A stretch of DNA of 64,000 bases, taken from NCBI RefSeq assembly GCF_040066175.1, contig NZ_JBEAAM010000020.1, positions 1 through 64,000 of the forward strand, written 5' to 3'. Under the pieces are notes generated by a model. It did not search any database and was not told the origin of the DNA. It was given only the letters and a program-made list of their open reading frames with translations. Each line of letters begins with the position of its first letter. The first letter of the stretch is position 1. The position numbers and the translations under genes are program-made. Shown one piece after another: positions 1-8,541 of this stretch. The stretch comes from Solimonas sp040066175. Its GTDB lineage: Bacteria > Pseudomonadota > Gammaproteobacteria > Nevskiales > Nevskiaceae.

Positions 1-66
1 TGGCGTGAAGCCATGAATCAGTTCGCGATCGCCTACGGCGATCGCTTCGTCCGAGGTACCGTGTGA
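1..66 (+). CDS. 3' end of an unidentified gene cut by the window edge
   Basis: Frame 1 is open from base 1 and closes with TGA at 64-66, giving a 21-residue tail that includes FAIAYGDRF. The TGA overlaps the GTG start at 63 of the next reading frame, a typical arrangement for translationally coupled genes. The tail faintly resembles the C-terminal FAVAYAD stretch of DUF2252 proteins, but 21 residues are too few to decide. It could also be a frame-shifted piece of the same restriction subunit whose fragment follows. Confidence 0.35.
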   Translation, partial: WREAMNQFAIAYGDRFVRGTV

Positions 67-494
67 AATCGCTTCACACACAAAAATTCAGACAGGCCCC
101 CATTGGACGCACTGCGGCATACCTGCACAAGGCCCCAGCGTTGCCGGACAACCATGTCACGATTTTGCGTCCGAACGGCGATCTGGACCCGGTTTATCTG
201 GCGATCTTCCTGAACTCGTTGGCGGGACAACTTCAAGTCGAACAGCGGCTTCGGGGCTCATCGGGACAGATCGAGCTTTATCCGAACGACATCGCCGAGT
301 TTCTGGTTTGGGTAGCACCCCAATCGCTGCAACAGCATGTTCGAGCGTTGGTGGAGCAAAGCTTCGCGCAGCGCCAGCGCGCAACCCGTCTCCTCGACGC
401 CGCCAAACGCGCGGTCGAGATCGCCATCGAGGACTCGGAAGCCGCGGCACTGGCGTATCTGGCCGCCGCCAACCCGGCCGAGGCGGCCACGTAA
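63..494 (+). CDS. HsdS-like C-terminal fragment (type I restriction specificity subunit remnant)
   Basis: The 143-residue product resembles the last third of a type I restriction-modification specificity subunit. It has the LDPVYLAIFLNS stretch, then SGQIELYPNDIAEFLVWVAP, which matches the SGQ-x-LYP-x-DI pattern closing a target recognition domain, then a helical segment (about residues 90-135) like the S-subunit conserved coiled coil. Full HsdS proteins are near 400 residues with two recognition domains, so this is a third of the usual size. The GTG start overlaps the preceding stop by two bases. No hsdM or hsdR follows, and jetA begins 9 bases after its stop. It is probably a degraded gene in a defence island; whether it is expressed cannot be judged. 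Confidence 0.55.
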   Translation: MKSLHTQKFRQAPIGRTAAYLHKAPALPDNHVTILRPNGDLDPVYLAIFLNSLAGQLQVEQRLRGSSGQIELYPNDIAEFLVWVAPQSLQQHVRALVEQSFAQRQRATRLLDAAKRAVEIAIEDSEAAALAYLAAANPAEAAT

Positions 495-503
495 TCCTGG
501 TCC

Positions 504-1976
504 ATGGACCACGCCACCCTCAGCGCCTTGCGCGACCGCCATCCCGCCTGGCGCTTGCTGGTTTCGCCGCACGCGCCGCTGGTGGCGAGCTTCCTGCATC
601 GGGTGTTCGTGGCGCCGAATGTGCGGGTGATGAGCGAGGCCGATCTTGCGGAAGCTTTGGAGGACGAGCTGTTCACCCTGCGTGAGCAGTTGGGGACCGA
701 GGCCTACCCCAAGGGCGCGCAGGACTACCTGAACGACTGGGCCGCGCCCGACAAGGGCTGGCTGCGCAAGTTCTACAAGCCGGGCACGGACGAGGCGCAG
801 TTCGACCTGACGCCGGCCACCGAGAAGGCCATCGCCTGGTTGCTGACGCTGACCGAGCGCCCCTTCGTCGGCACCGAATCGCGCCTGCTCACGCTGTTCG
901 CGTTGCTGGAGCAGATCAGCGCCGGCACCGAGGCCGACCCGATCAAGCGCGTGACCGACCTGCGCAAGAAGCGCGACGAGCTGGATGCCGAAATCGCCCG
1001 CGTGCTGGCGGGCGACGTACCGCTGCTGGACGACACGGCGGTCAAGGACCGCTTCCAGCAGTTCCAGCAACTGGCGCGCGAGCTGCTGGCCGACTTCCGC
1101 GAGGTGGAACACAACTTCCGCCTGCTCGACCGGAAGGTGCGCGAGAAGATCGCGCTGTGGGAAGGCGCCAAGGGTGCGCTGCTCGACGAGATCATGGGCG
1201 AGCGCGATGCCATCGGCGACTCCGACCAGGGCCGCAGCTTCCGCGCCTTTTGGGACTTCCTGATGTCCAGCCGGCGGCAGGAGGAGCTCTCCGAGCGGCT
1301 GGATCAGGTGCTGGCGCTGCCCGCCGTCGCTCAGCTTTCGCCCGACCCCCGCACCCGCCGCGTGCATCACGACTGGCTGGAGGCAGGCGAACACACGCAG
1401 CGCACGGTGGCCCAGCTGTCGCAGCAGTTGCGCCGCTTTCTGGACGACCGGGCCTTTCTGGAGAACCGCCGCATCCTGGACCTGCTGCACGGCGTCGAGA
1501 ACAAGGCACTGGCGCTACGCACTGCTGCGCCCGCTGGCACCGTGATGCACATCGACGCCATGGGCGCGGACATCGAACTGCCGCTGGAGAGGCCGCTGTT
1601 CACGCCGAGCGTGAAGCCGCGCCTGGTTGATCTGGCGCTCGTCGCTGGCGAGAACGACATCGATACCGCACGCCTGTTCGAGCAGATCGTGGTGGACAAG
1701 GCGCGTCTGCGCGCCGCCGTGCAACGCGCCCTGCGCCAAAAGGCACAGATCACGCTGCGCGAGCTGGTGGAAACCGAGCCGCTCAAACAAGGCTTGGCCG
1801 AACTGGTGGCCTACCTGGAGCTGGCCCACGCCGGAGTCGGTGGCGACGGTCTGGAAGGCCTGCGCGCGCTGGTGGACGATGCTGTGCAGGAGCCCATCCG
1901 CTGGCAGGCCGAGAGCGCCGCGGGCGAGGCCGTGGTGCGCGAGGCGCACTTGCCGCGCGTGATTTTCACGCGCTGA
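504..1976 (+). CDS. jetA: Wadjet anti-plasmid defence protein JetA (DUF3375, kleisin-like)
   Basis: This 490-residue protein has the size and charged, mainly helical composition of DUF3375 proteins. It is the first gene of a four-gene operon whose order and sizes match type I Wadjet (JetA, JetB, JetC, JetD). In studied Wadjet systems JetA is the kleisin-like subunit (MukF-related) that bridges the SMC-like JetC heads and binds JetB. Helical stretches around residues 150-215 look like coiled-coil or winged-helix linkers. The ATG at 504 has no strong ribosome binding site, and jetB starts 31 bases after the stop. The call rests on gene order plus family resemblance; the neighbouring jetC and jetD are unambiguous. 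Confidence 0.88.
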   Translation: MDHATLSALRDRHPAWRLLVSPHAPLVASFLHRVFVAPNVRVMSEADLAEALEDELFTLREQLGTEAYPKGAQDYLNDWAAPDKGWLRKFYKPGTDEAQFDLTPATEKAIAWLLTLTERPFVGTESRLLTLFALLEQISAGTEADPIKRVTDLRKKRDELDAEIARVLAGDVPLLDDTAVKDRFQQFQQLARELLADFREVEHNFRLLDRKVREKIALWEGAKGALLDEIMGERDAIGDSDQGRSFRAFWDFLMSSRRQEELSERLDQVLALPAVAQLSPDPRTRRVHHDWLEAGEHTQRTVAQLSQQLRRFLDDRAFLENRRILDLLHGVENKALALRTAAPAGTVMHIDAMGADIELPLERPLFTPSVKPRLVDLALVAGENDIDTARLFEQIVVDKARLRAAVQRALRQKAQITLRELVETEPLKQGLAELVAYLELAHAGVGGDGLEGLRALVDDAVQEPIRWQAESAAGEAVVREAHLPRVIFTR

Positions 1977-2007
1977 CGGGATCGGGCGGTCAAAGGGAGA
2001 AAAGAAC

Positions 2008-2697
2008 ATGGACGAGGCGCGCGACGAGAACGATTCGGTAGAGCCGCCGCCCAGCGCGCTGCCGGCGGTGCCAGAGTTGTCGCAGCTGATGGTGCACCTG
2101 CTCAAGGGTGTGCTCTACCGTGACGACGACGAGCGCCTGTGGGCCAGCCTGCTGCGCCTGCAGGCACGGGTGCGGGAACAGGCCGCCGTGCTGCTGCTCG
2201 ACCTGGTGCTGGACGAGGCCGAAGGCCACGCCTTTCTGAAGAGCCGCCCGGACCCGGACGAGGCAGAGGGCGCGCCGCGCCTGCCACGGCTCGTCGCACG
2301 CCGGCCGCTTTCCTATCCGGTGAGCCTGATGCTGGCGCTGCTGCGCAAGCGCATGGCCGAGTTCGACGCCGGTGGTGGGGACACCCGACTGGTGCTCTCG
2401 CGTGACGACATCGCCGAGCTGATGCGGGTGTTTCTGCCCGATGGCACGAACGAGGCTCGGCTGATCGACCAGGTGGACGCGACCATCACCAAGGTGGTCG
2501 ATCTGGGCTTTCTGCGCCGGCTCAAGCCTGCCGCCGGCAGTGCGCAGGACCGAGGCCACTACGAGGTGCGGCGCATCCTGAAGGCTTTCGTCGACGCGCA
2601 GTGGCTGGCGGAGTTCGACGCGCGGCTGGAGGTCTACCGCAAGGCGCTGTCGGGCGGCGCGGGTCTGGGTACCGGCCACGAGAAGGCCGATGCGTGA
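2008..2697 (+). CDS. jetB: Wadjet anti-plasmid defence protein JetB (DUF4194, KITE-like)
   Basis: A 229-residue DUF4194-type protein in second position of the Wadjet operon. JetB proteins are small winged-helix (KITE, MukE-like) subunits that bind the kleisin JetA and shape the loop-extruding complex. The start at 2008 is supported by a purine-rich GGGAGAAAAG tract just upstream. The N-terminal 20 residues are acidic and proline-rich; the segment from about residue 100 (LSRDDIAELMRVFLP) to the C terminus looks like tandem winged helices. Its stop lies inside the first codons of jetC (8-base overlap with the earliest jetC ATG), implying translational coupling. Confidence 0.88.
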   Translation: MDEARDENDSVEPPPSALPAVPELSQLMVHLLKGVLYRDDDERLWASLLRLQARVREQAAVLLLDLVLDEAEGHAFLKSRPDPDEAEGAPRLPRLVARRPLSYPVSLMLALLRKRMAEFDAGGGDTRLVLSRDDIAELMRVFLPDGTNEARLIDQVDATITKVVDLGFLRRLKPAAGSAQDRGHYEVRRILKAFVDAQWLAEFDARLEVYRKALSGGAGLGTGHEKADA

Positions 2698-5600
2698 GGC
2701 ACCGATGGACGCTGGGACATTGGGGCTGGACTTCGTGGCCGACGACACCCGGGTGGGCTTTCGGCTGCAGCGGCTGGAAGTTCTGAACTGGGGCACCTTC
2801 GACAAGCGTGTCTGGCGCTACGAGCTCGACGGGCGCAATGGCCTGCTCACGGGCGACATCGGTTCGGGCAAGTCCACGCTGGTCGATGCCATCACCACCC
2901 TGCTCGTGCCGGCGCATCGCGTGGCCTACAACAAGGCGGCAGGGGCAGACTCCCGCGAGCGCTCCTTGCGGTCCTACGTGCTGGGCCACTACAAGAGCGA
3001 GCGCAATGAGGTCACGGGGAGTAGCAGGCCCGTGGCGCTGCGCGATGCGTCGAGCTACTCGGTCATCCTCGGTGTCTTCCGCAACGAGGGCTATGACCAG
3101 GCCGTGACGCTGGCCCAGGTCTTCTGGCTGAAGGACCCGCAGGGCCAACCCGCACGCCTGTTTGTGACGGCTGAGCGGGCGCTGACCATCACGGATGACT
3201 TCAGCGGCTTCGGCAGTGACATCACTGCCCTGCGCAAGAAGCTGCGGGGCGCGGGCTGCGAACTGTTCGACAGCTTCCCGCCGTATGGGGCTTGGTTCCG
3301 CCGGCGCTTCGGCATCGAGCACGAGCAGGCCTTGGAGCTGTTCCACCAGACGGTCTCGATGAAGTCGGTGGGCAACCTCACTGACTTCGTGCGCAGCCAC
3401 ATGCTGGAACCCTTCGACGTGGGCAGCCGCATCGAGGCCCTGATCCGCCACTTCGACGACCTGGACCGGGCGCATCAGGCCGTGCTCAAGGCCAAGCGGC
3501 AGGTGGACTTGCTGACGCCCTTGGTCGATGACGGCGCACGCCATAAGCTACTCGTGGCCGAGATTCAAGGCTGGCGGGATGCACGCGATCAGCTCCGGCC
3601 TTACTTCGCCCGGCTCAAGGGCGAGCTGCTGGACCGCCGCCTAGGCTTGCTGGCGCAAGACGCGGCCCGGCTCGATGCGCACATCGAGCGCCTTGAGGCG
3701 CAGCGCGAGGCCGAGCGCATCGAGCTTGGCCGCCTGGAGCGGGCGCTACGCGACAACGGCGGCGACCGCCTGGAGGAGCTGGCGGCGGAGATTCGCCGGC
3801 TGGAAGAGGACAAGCTCCAGCGCCAGAAAAAATCCGACCGCTTCCACGCGCTGCTGGCCCGCATCGATCCCAAGGCGCCCGAGGATGAGGCGGGCTTCCT
3901 TGCCCTGCAACAAAGCATCACCCAGCGTGCCGAAGGCTTGCGTGAGCGCGTTGCCGACTTGGACAACCGCGAGCGCGAAGAGGACTTTGCTTTTCGCAAG
4001 GGGCGTGAAGAACACACTGCCCTGTCGGAGGAAATCGAGAGTCTGGCACGGCGCAAGAGCAATATCGACGCCGCCCAGGTCCGCATCCGCGCTGCGCTAT
4101 GTGCGGCCCTCGCCATCCCTGAAGATGAGCTGCCTTTCGCGGGCGAGCTCATCCAGGTGCGCGACGATGAGCGCGACTGGGAGGGCGCTGCCGAGCGTCT
4201 GCTGCGCGGATTCGGCCTCTCGTTGCTGGTGCCGGATGCGCACTATCAGGCCGTGGCGGACTGGGTGGACCGTCAGCATCTGGGCACGCGGCTGGTGTAC
4301 TTCCATGTGCGGCCGAGGAAGGCGGTTCCTGGCGCGACCCTGCATCCGCAGTCGCTGGTAAAGAAACTCGTCATCAGGCCGGATTCACCCCATTACGAGT
4401 GGCTGGAACAGGAGCTTCGCCAGCGCTTCGACGTGGCCTGCTGCGACAGTATCGAGCAGTTTCGCCGCGAGCTGCGCGCCATCACCCGCGCCGGACAAAT
4501 CAAGGACCCGAGCGGACGCCACGAGAAGGACGACCGCCACGCTATCTCCGACCGCAGCCGCTATGTGCTGGGCTGGAGCAATGCCGATAAGCTGCGGGTG
4601 CTGCGCGAGCAGCGGCAGCGTCTTGAAGCCAAGCTCGGCCTGCTGGCGCAGCGCATCGGGGAAATCCAACAGGCGCGCAATGAGCTGCGGGGTCGGCTGG
4701 ATGCACTCAGCAAGCTGGAAGAGTTCACCCGCTTTGCGGACATCGACTGGAGGAGCCTGGCCCGGCGCATTGCCGAACTGGCCGGGGAGCGCGCACGGCT
4801 GGAAGCCGCATCCGACACCCTGCAAGAGCTGGGGCGCCAGCTCAAGGCCGCGCAGGAACGGCTGGGCGAACTGGAAGCGAAGCGCTCCGACGCCTTGGGC
4901 AAGCGGGGCGAGATCAAGAGCAAGCGCGAGACGGCCCAGGCGATGCGCGATCAGGCCGCAGGCGTATGGAACGCTGCGCCGCTGACCGATGCGCAGATCG
5001 CGCTTCTGGATGGCTTACGCTCGCAGGCGCTGGGCGAGCATCAACTGTCGGTCGAGTCTTGCGACAACCGCGAGCAGGACATGCGCCAATGGTTGCAGCA
5101 GCGCATCGACGCCGAGGACAAAAAGCTGGCGCGGCTCGTCGAGCGCATCGTCAATGCCATGCGCGGCTTCAAGGAGGAATTCAAGGCGGAGACGGTCGAG
5201 ATGGACGTCGCGCTTGCGACGCTGCCCGAATACGAGCGGCTGCTCACCGATTTGAAGCGCGATGACCTGCCGCGCTTCGAGGCGCGCTTCAAGGAGCTGT
5301 TGAACGTCAACACCATCAACGAAATCGCCAACTTCAACGCCCAGCTCGCGCGCGAGCGCGAGATCATCAAAGAGCGCATCGACGTCATCAACCGCTCCCT
5401 CGAAGCCATCGACTACAACCCCGGCCGGTTCATCCGCCTGATGGCGCAGCCAAACCCCGATGCCGAGATCCGCGACTTTCTGCAGGACTTGCGCGCATGT
5501 ACCGAGGGCGTGCTGACGGGATCAAACGATGAACAGTATTCGGAGGCCAAGTTCCTGCAGGTCAAGGCCATCATCGTCCGCTTCCGGGGTCGTGAAGGAC

Positions 5601-6103
5601 TGGCGGATGCCGACCGGCGCTGGACGGCCAAGGTCAGCGACGTGCGCAACTGGTTCCAGTTCTCGGCCAGCGAGCGCTGGCGCGCCGACGGCACCGAGCA
5701 CGAACACTATTCGGACTCGGGCGGCAAGTCGGGCGGTCAGAAGGAGAAGCTGGCCTACACCGTGCTGGCTGCAAGCCTGGCTTACCAATTCGGATTGGAG
5801 TCGGGCGAGGTCCGCTCGCGCAGTTTCCGCTTCGTCGTGATCGACGAAGCTTTTGGGCGTGGGTCGGACGAGTCGGCGCAATACGGCTTGCGCCTATTCC
5901 AAGAGCTCCATCTGCAGCTGTTGATCGTCACGCCGCTACAGAAGATCCACATCATCGAGCCCTTCGTGGCCAGCGTCGGCTTCGTGCACAACGAGGGCGG
6001 GCGCGACTCGCGGCTGCGCTGCCTGTCGATCGAGGAATACCGGGCGCAGAAGGCGGAAGCCATGGGTGAAACCAGGGCTGATAGAGAGGGCGCGGCACCA
6101 TGA
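2690..6103 (+). CDS. jetC: Wadjet anti-plasmid defence SMC-like ATPase JetC
   Basis: An 1137-residue SMC/MukB/SbcC-like ATPase, the motor of the Wadjet complex that extrudes DNA loops and senses small closed circles. Residues 55-62 (GDIGSGKS) are the Walker A loop. The middle, about residues 280-860, is rich in charged heptad-like helices with an apparent hinge near 480-600. Near the C terminus are the ABC signature SGGKSGGQKEKL and a Walker B segment FRFVVIDEAFGRG. The arrangement of split ATPase head halves around a long coiled coil is complete, with no frameshift. A second ATG at 2705 would avoid overlapping jetB and is also plausible. The stop overlaps the jetD start by four bases (ATGA). 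Confidence 0.93.
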   Translation: MREAPMDAGTLGLDFVADDTRVGFRLQRLEVLNWGTFDKRVWRYELDGRNGLLTGDIGSGKSTLVDAITTLLVPAHRVAYNKAAGADSRERSLRSYVLGHYKSERNEVTGSSRPVALRDASSYSVILGVFRNEGYDQAVTLAQVFWLKDPQGQPARLFVTAERALTITDDFSGFGSDITALRKKLRGAGCELFDSFPPYGAWFRRRFGIEHEQALELFHQTVSMKSVGNLTDFVRSHMLEPFDVGSRIEALIRHFDDLDRAHQAVLKAKRQVDLLTPLVDDGARHKLLVAEIQGWRDARDQLRPYFARLKGELLDRRLGLLAQDAARLDAHIERLEAQREAERIELGRLERALRDNGGDRLEELAAEIRRLEEDKLQRQKKSDRFHALLARIDPKAPEDEAGFLALQQSITQRAEGLRERVADLDNREREEDFAFRKGREEHTALSEEIESLARRKSNIDAAQVRIRAALCAALAIPEDELPFAGELIQVRDDERDWEGAAERLLRGFGLSLLVPDAHYQAVADWVDRQHLGTRLVYFHVRPRKAVPGATLHPQSLVKKLVIRPDSPHYEWLEQELRQRFDVACCDSIEQFRRELRAITRAGQIKDPSGRHEKDDRHAISDRSRYVLGWSNADKLRVLREQRQRLEAKLGLLAQRIGEIQQARNELRGRLDALSKLEEFTRFADIDWRSLARRIAELAGERARLEAASDTLQELGRQLKAAQERLGELEAKRSDALGKRGEIKSKRETAQAMRDQAAGVWNAAPLTDAQIALLDGLRSQALGEHQLSVESCDNREQDMRQWLQQRIDAEDKKLARLVERIVNAMRGFKEEFKAETVEMDVALATLPEYERLLTDLKRDDLPRFEARFKELLNVNTINEIANFNAQLAREREIIKERIDVINRSLEAIDYNPGRFIRLMAQPNPDAEIRDFLQDLRACTEGVLTGSNDEQYSEAKFLQVKAIIVRFRGREGLADADRRWTAKVSDVRNWFQFSASERWRADGTEHEHYSDSGGKSGGQKEKLAYTVLAASLAYQFGLESGEVRSRSFRFVVIDEAFGRGSDESAQYGLRLFQELHLQLLIVTPLQKIHIIEPFVASVGFVHNEGGRDSRLRCLSIEEYRAQKAEAMGETRADREGAAP

Positions 6104-7311
6104 GCTGGACTACGCAGGTCGATCTGCGCGCCCAGGTCCAGCGTTTGTGGGACCGGGGCGACTTGCTGCGGGCGGCGGTGACGGACTCCGTATCGTGGCC
6201 GCTGCACCTTACCCTGAAGGCCCCCTCGGCGGCCGACCTGTCCGATCGCTTCGAGGCCGTGCGCGACTGGGTGCGCACCATCGCTGACACGCCGCAGGTG
6301 CGCATCGAATGGCGCGAGTGGAAGCACCGTGTCCAGGGCCTGCAGCGGCTCCCGGCGGCGGTCTGGATCGACACCCTGCAAAACGCCTTGGCCTTCATCG
6401 GTAAGGCTGGCCAAGCGCAGAGCTTCGTGGCGCTGTGGCAGCAGACGGCGGACGCGCAGCCGGCGCTGCTGGCGTGGCTGTCTCGGCGGCCGATTCAGGC
6501 GCTGGATCTGGCCGACCGCTGGGATCGTTTGCTGGCCGTCGTCGCATGGCTGCAGGCCCATCCTCGGCCGGCCGTGTACCTGCGCCAGGTCGATGTGCCT
6601 GGCGTGGACAGCAAGTTCATCGAGGCCAATCGCGGCGTGTTGACCGAGCTGCTCGATCTGGCCCTGCCCCCCGAAGTCATCGAGCGTGACGCCACCGGCG
6701 TCGCCCAGTTCACGCGCCGATTCGGCTTTCTGGAAAAACCCGTGCGGATTCGATTGCGCCTGCTCGACCCCGCGCTTCCCAGCCTTCCAGGCTGCGGAGG
6801 GCTGCCCGACATCACGCTGGACACGGCGAGCTTCGCGGCGCTGGCGCTCCCCGCACGGCGCGTCTTCATCACCGAAAACGAGACCAACTTCCTCGCCTTC
6901 CCGCCGGCTGCGGGCGCCATCGTCATCTTCGGCGCGGGCTACGGCTGGGAAGCGCTGGCGCGCGCCGCATGGCTTTATCGCTGCGATCTGCATTACTGGG
7001 GCGACATCGACACCCACGGATTCGCCATCCTCGACCAACTGCGCGGCTACTTTCCCAGCGTGGCCTCTTTCCTCATGGACCGGGAGACGCTCGTTGCCCA
7101 CCGCCAGCACTGGGGCGAGGAGCCCGACCCAGCGCGCCACGACCTGGCGCGTCTCACGCCCGCGGAGGCCGCCGTCTATGACGACCTTCGGTTCGATCGC
7201 CTCCAGCCCTGGCTGCGTCTGGAGCAAGAGCGGGTGGGATTTGGCTGGCTGTGCGAGCGGCTGGCGGGAATCCTCTCGGAAGCCCACGTAGATCCGCCTC
7301 CTGACTCGTAA
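6100..7311 (+). CDS. jetD: Wadjet anti-plasmid defence nuclease JetD (DUF3322/DUF2220, Toprim-like)
   Basis: A 403-residue protein with an N-terminal DUF3322-like region and a C-terminal DUF2220 region related to the Toprim fold of topoisomerase VI-A/Spo11. In known Wadjet systems JetD cleaves the plasmid once JetABC has extruded it. Candidate metal-binding acids are visible: the ENETN segment (about residue 268) after the strand VFIT, and GDIDTHG (about residue 306). Both are at the positions expected of a Toprim domain, so the nuclease looks intact. The start codon overlaps the jetC stop (ATGA). A strong bidirectional terminator follows about 50 bases after the stop, closing the operon. Confidence 0.92.
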   Translation: MSWTTQVDLRAQVQRLWDRGDLLRAAVTDSVSWPLHLTLKAPSAADLSDRFEAVRDWVRTIADTPQVRIEWREWKHRVQGLQRLPAAVWIDTLQNALAFIGKAGQAQSFVALWQQTADAQPALLAWLSRRPIQALDLADRWDRLLAVVAWLQAHPRPAVYLRQVDVPGVDSKFIEANRGVLTELLDLALPPEVIERDATGVAQFTRRFGFLEKPVRIRLRLLDPALPSLPGCGGLPDITLDTASFAALALPARRVFITENETNFLAFPPAAGAIVIFGAGYGWEALARAAWLYRCDLHYWGDIDTHGFAILDQLRGYFPSVASFLMDRETLVAHRQHWGEEPDPARHDLARLTPAEAAVYDDLRFDRLQPWLRLEQERVGFGWLCERLAGILSEAHVDPPPDS

Positions 7312-7357
7312 GCTCGGGAGGCTGGTCACTGCATGGTCAGCCACCCACCGCCCATAA

Positions 7358-7390
7358 CAAAACCCCAACCGCTCCCGGTTGGGGTTTTTC
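7358..7390. terminator. Bidirectional rho-independent terminator between jetD and the SRPBCC gene
   Basis: An 11-base stem (AAACCCCAACC at 7360-7370 with GGTTGGGGTTT from 7377) closes a six-base loop. It is flanked by A-rich sequence on the left and a T run on the right, so it can act in both directions. It sits between the convergent jetD and minus-strand SRPBCC genes. Confidence 0.9.
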
Positions 7391-7444
7391 TTGCTGATCG
7401 CGCCGATCCCCTCGCGCTGTTGGGGGCATGCGGAAGCCGGCGGA

Positions 7445-8467
7445 CTACTTGATCGGCCAGTTGATCCGCGTGATCCGTTCGGCTGCGGGTGTAGTGCCGG
7501 GGTCGGAGACGTATTCCTCCCAGGAGTCGCCGTTGTCCTCGAAGCCGGCGACGGTGCGCCACGCGGTCAGTGCGCCGTATGTGGTTTCCATCGTCGCGTA
7601 AGGTCCGACGTGGGTGACGCGCAGGATATCGCCGGCGTAGCTGCGGCCGGACTGGATGCCGGATTCGGGTGCGCCGGGCGGGTCGTCGCGATCGACCATC
7701 AGCGCGGCGTCGAAGCGCCAGTTCCGCGTTTCTTCGTTGAATGCGCGGGTGATGGCGATCGGTGGCGCGACCTGTTTCAGACCATGGGCGGCCAGATGCG
7801 CGGACAGCTTGGCGTAGGCCGCGTTGAGCAGTCCGGCGGCCTCGTCGATCGGTGCCGCCGCCGACACATACACGATCGGCTGCGCCTGGACACGCAGCAC
7901 CTCGGCGCGGATCGCGGACAGGTCGTCCCTGGGCAGATTCTCGACCAGCGTCTTGAGCTCGGCGAGTCCGCGTTCGTAGTCCGGGCCGAGCATGCGGTCC
8001 AGCATCAGTCCGAAATAGCGCGCGAGCAGATCGCCTTTGAACGTGCTGTCGTAGCTCCAGGTGATGCGCGTGCCCTCGCCTTCCGGCCGCAGCGTGTACA
8101 CGGCGAGGTTGTCGCTGTCGAAGCCCTCGAACACCAGCTTGACCACGATGCGCTCGAACGGCACCGCTTCGAGGATCTCCTGGCTGCCGGCGCCAACCGA
8201 TGGGTCTTCGCTGCGCCAGCTCTGCTTGGCACCCGGTCCGACCAGCGGTCCTTCGACGGTGTAGGTCGTGCGCGGATCGAGTGCCGCCCACGGCGACCAC
8301 TTGTTGAATTGCTTGAAACCGTTGAGCACGGTGAACACCGTCGCCGGCTTCGCGTCGATCACGATCGAGCGTTCCACATGCGCCTGGTCCGGCAGGACCA
8401 GGCCGACGGCGACGGCCCCGACGATCAGCACGACGATGGCGATCAACAGCCACTTGAGCAGACGCAC
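7445..8467 (-). CDS. Membrane-anchored SRPBCC / GyrI-like small-molecule-binding protein
   Basis: From the chosen GTG at 8467 the product is 340 residues. One N-terminal membrane helix (LLKWLLIAIVVLIVGAVAVG) is followed by a SRPBCC (START-like) domain at about 35-170, with the typical VERSIVIDAKPATVF opening. The C-terminal half (about 190-335) resembles the GyrI/AraC effector-binding fold, including HVGPYATMETTYGALTAW. Both folds bind hydrophobic or drug-like small molecules, so a ligand-binding or lipid-handling role at the membrane is plausible but unproven. The longer frame upstream to 8536 was rejected because a GGGGGAAG ribosome binding site sits just before the GTG. The preceding TPR gene ends 75 bases upstream on the same strand and may be cotranscribed. 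Confidence 0.75.
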   Translation of the reverse strand: MRLLKWLLIAIVVLIVGAVAVGLVLPDQAHVERSIVIDAKPATVFTVLNGFKQFNKWSPWAALDPRTTYTVEGPLVGPGAKQSWRSEDPSVGAGSQEILEAVPFERIVVKLVFEGFDSDNLAVYTLRPEGEGTRITWSYDSTFKGDLLARYFGLMLDRMLGPDYERGLAELKTLVENLPRDDLSAIRAEVLRVQAQPIVYVSAAAPIDEAAGLLNAAYAKLSAHLAAHGLKQVAPPIAITRAFNEETRNWRFDAALMVDRDDPPGAPESGIQSGRSYAGDILRVTHVGPYATMETTYGALTAWRTVAGFEDNGDSWEEYVSDPGTTPAAERITRINWPIK

Positions 8468-8541
8468 GTCACTTCCCCCGGTTCTTCGTGATGTCCTGCG
8501 TGCGGGCACCTTAGCGATGCGGCAGTCGCGACTCAAGTCGA

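Noticed and set aside
5782..7368. A 528-residue minus-strand frame over jetC/jetD
   Set aside because: It overlaps conserved JetC and JetD motifs and has shadow composition with no recognisable domain.
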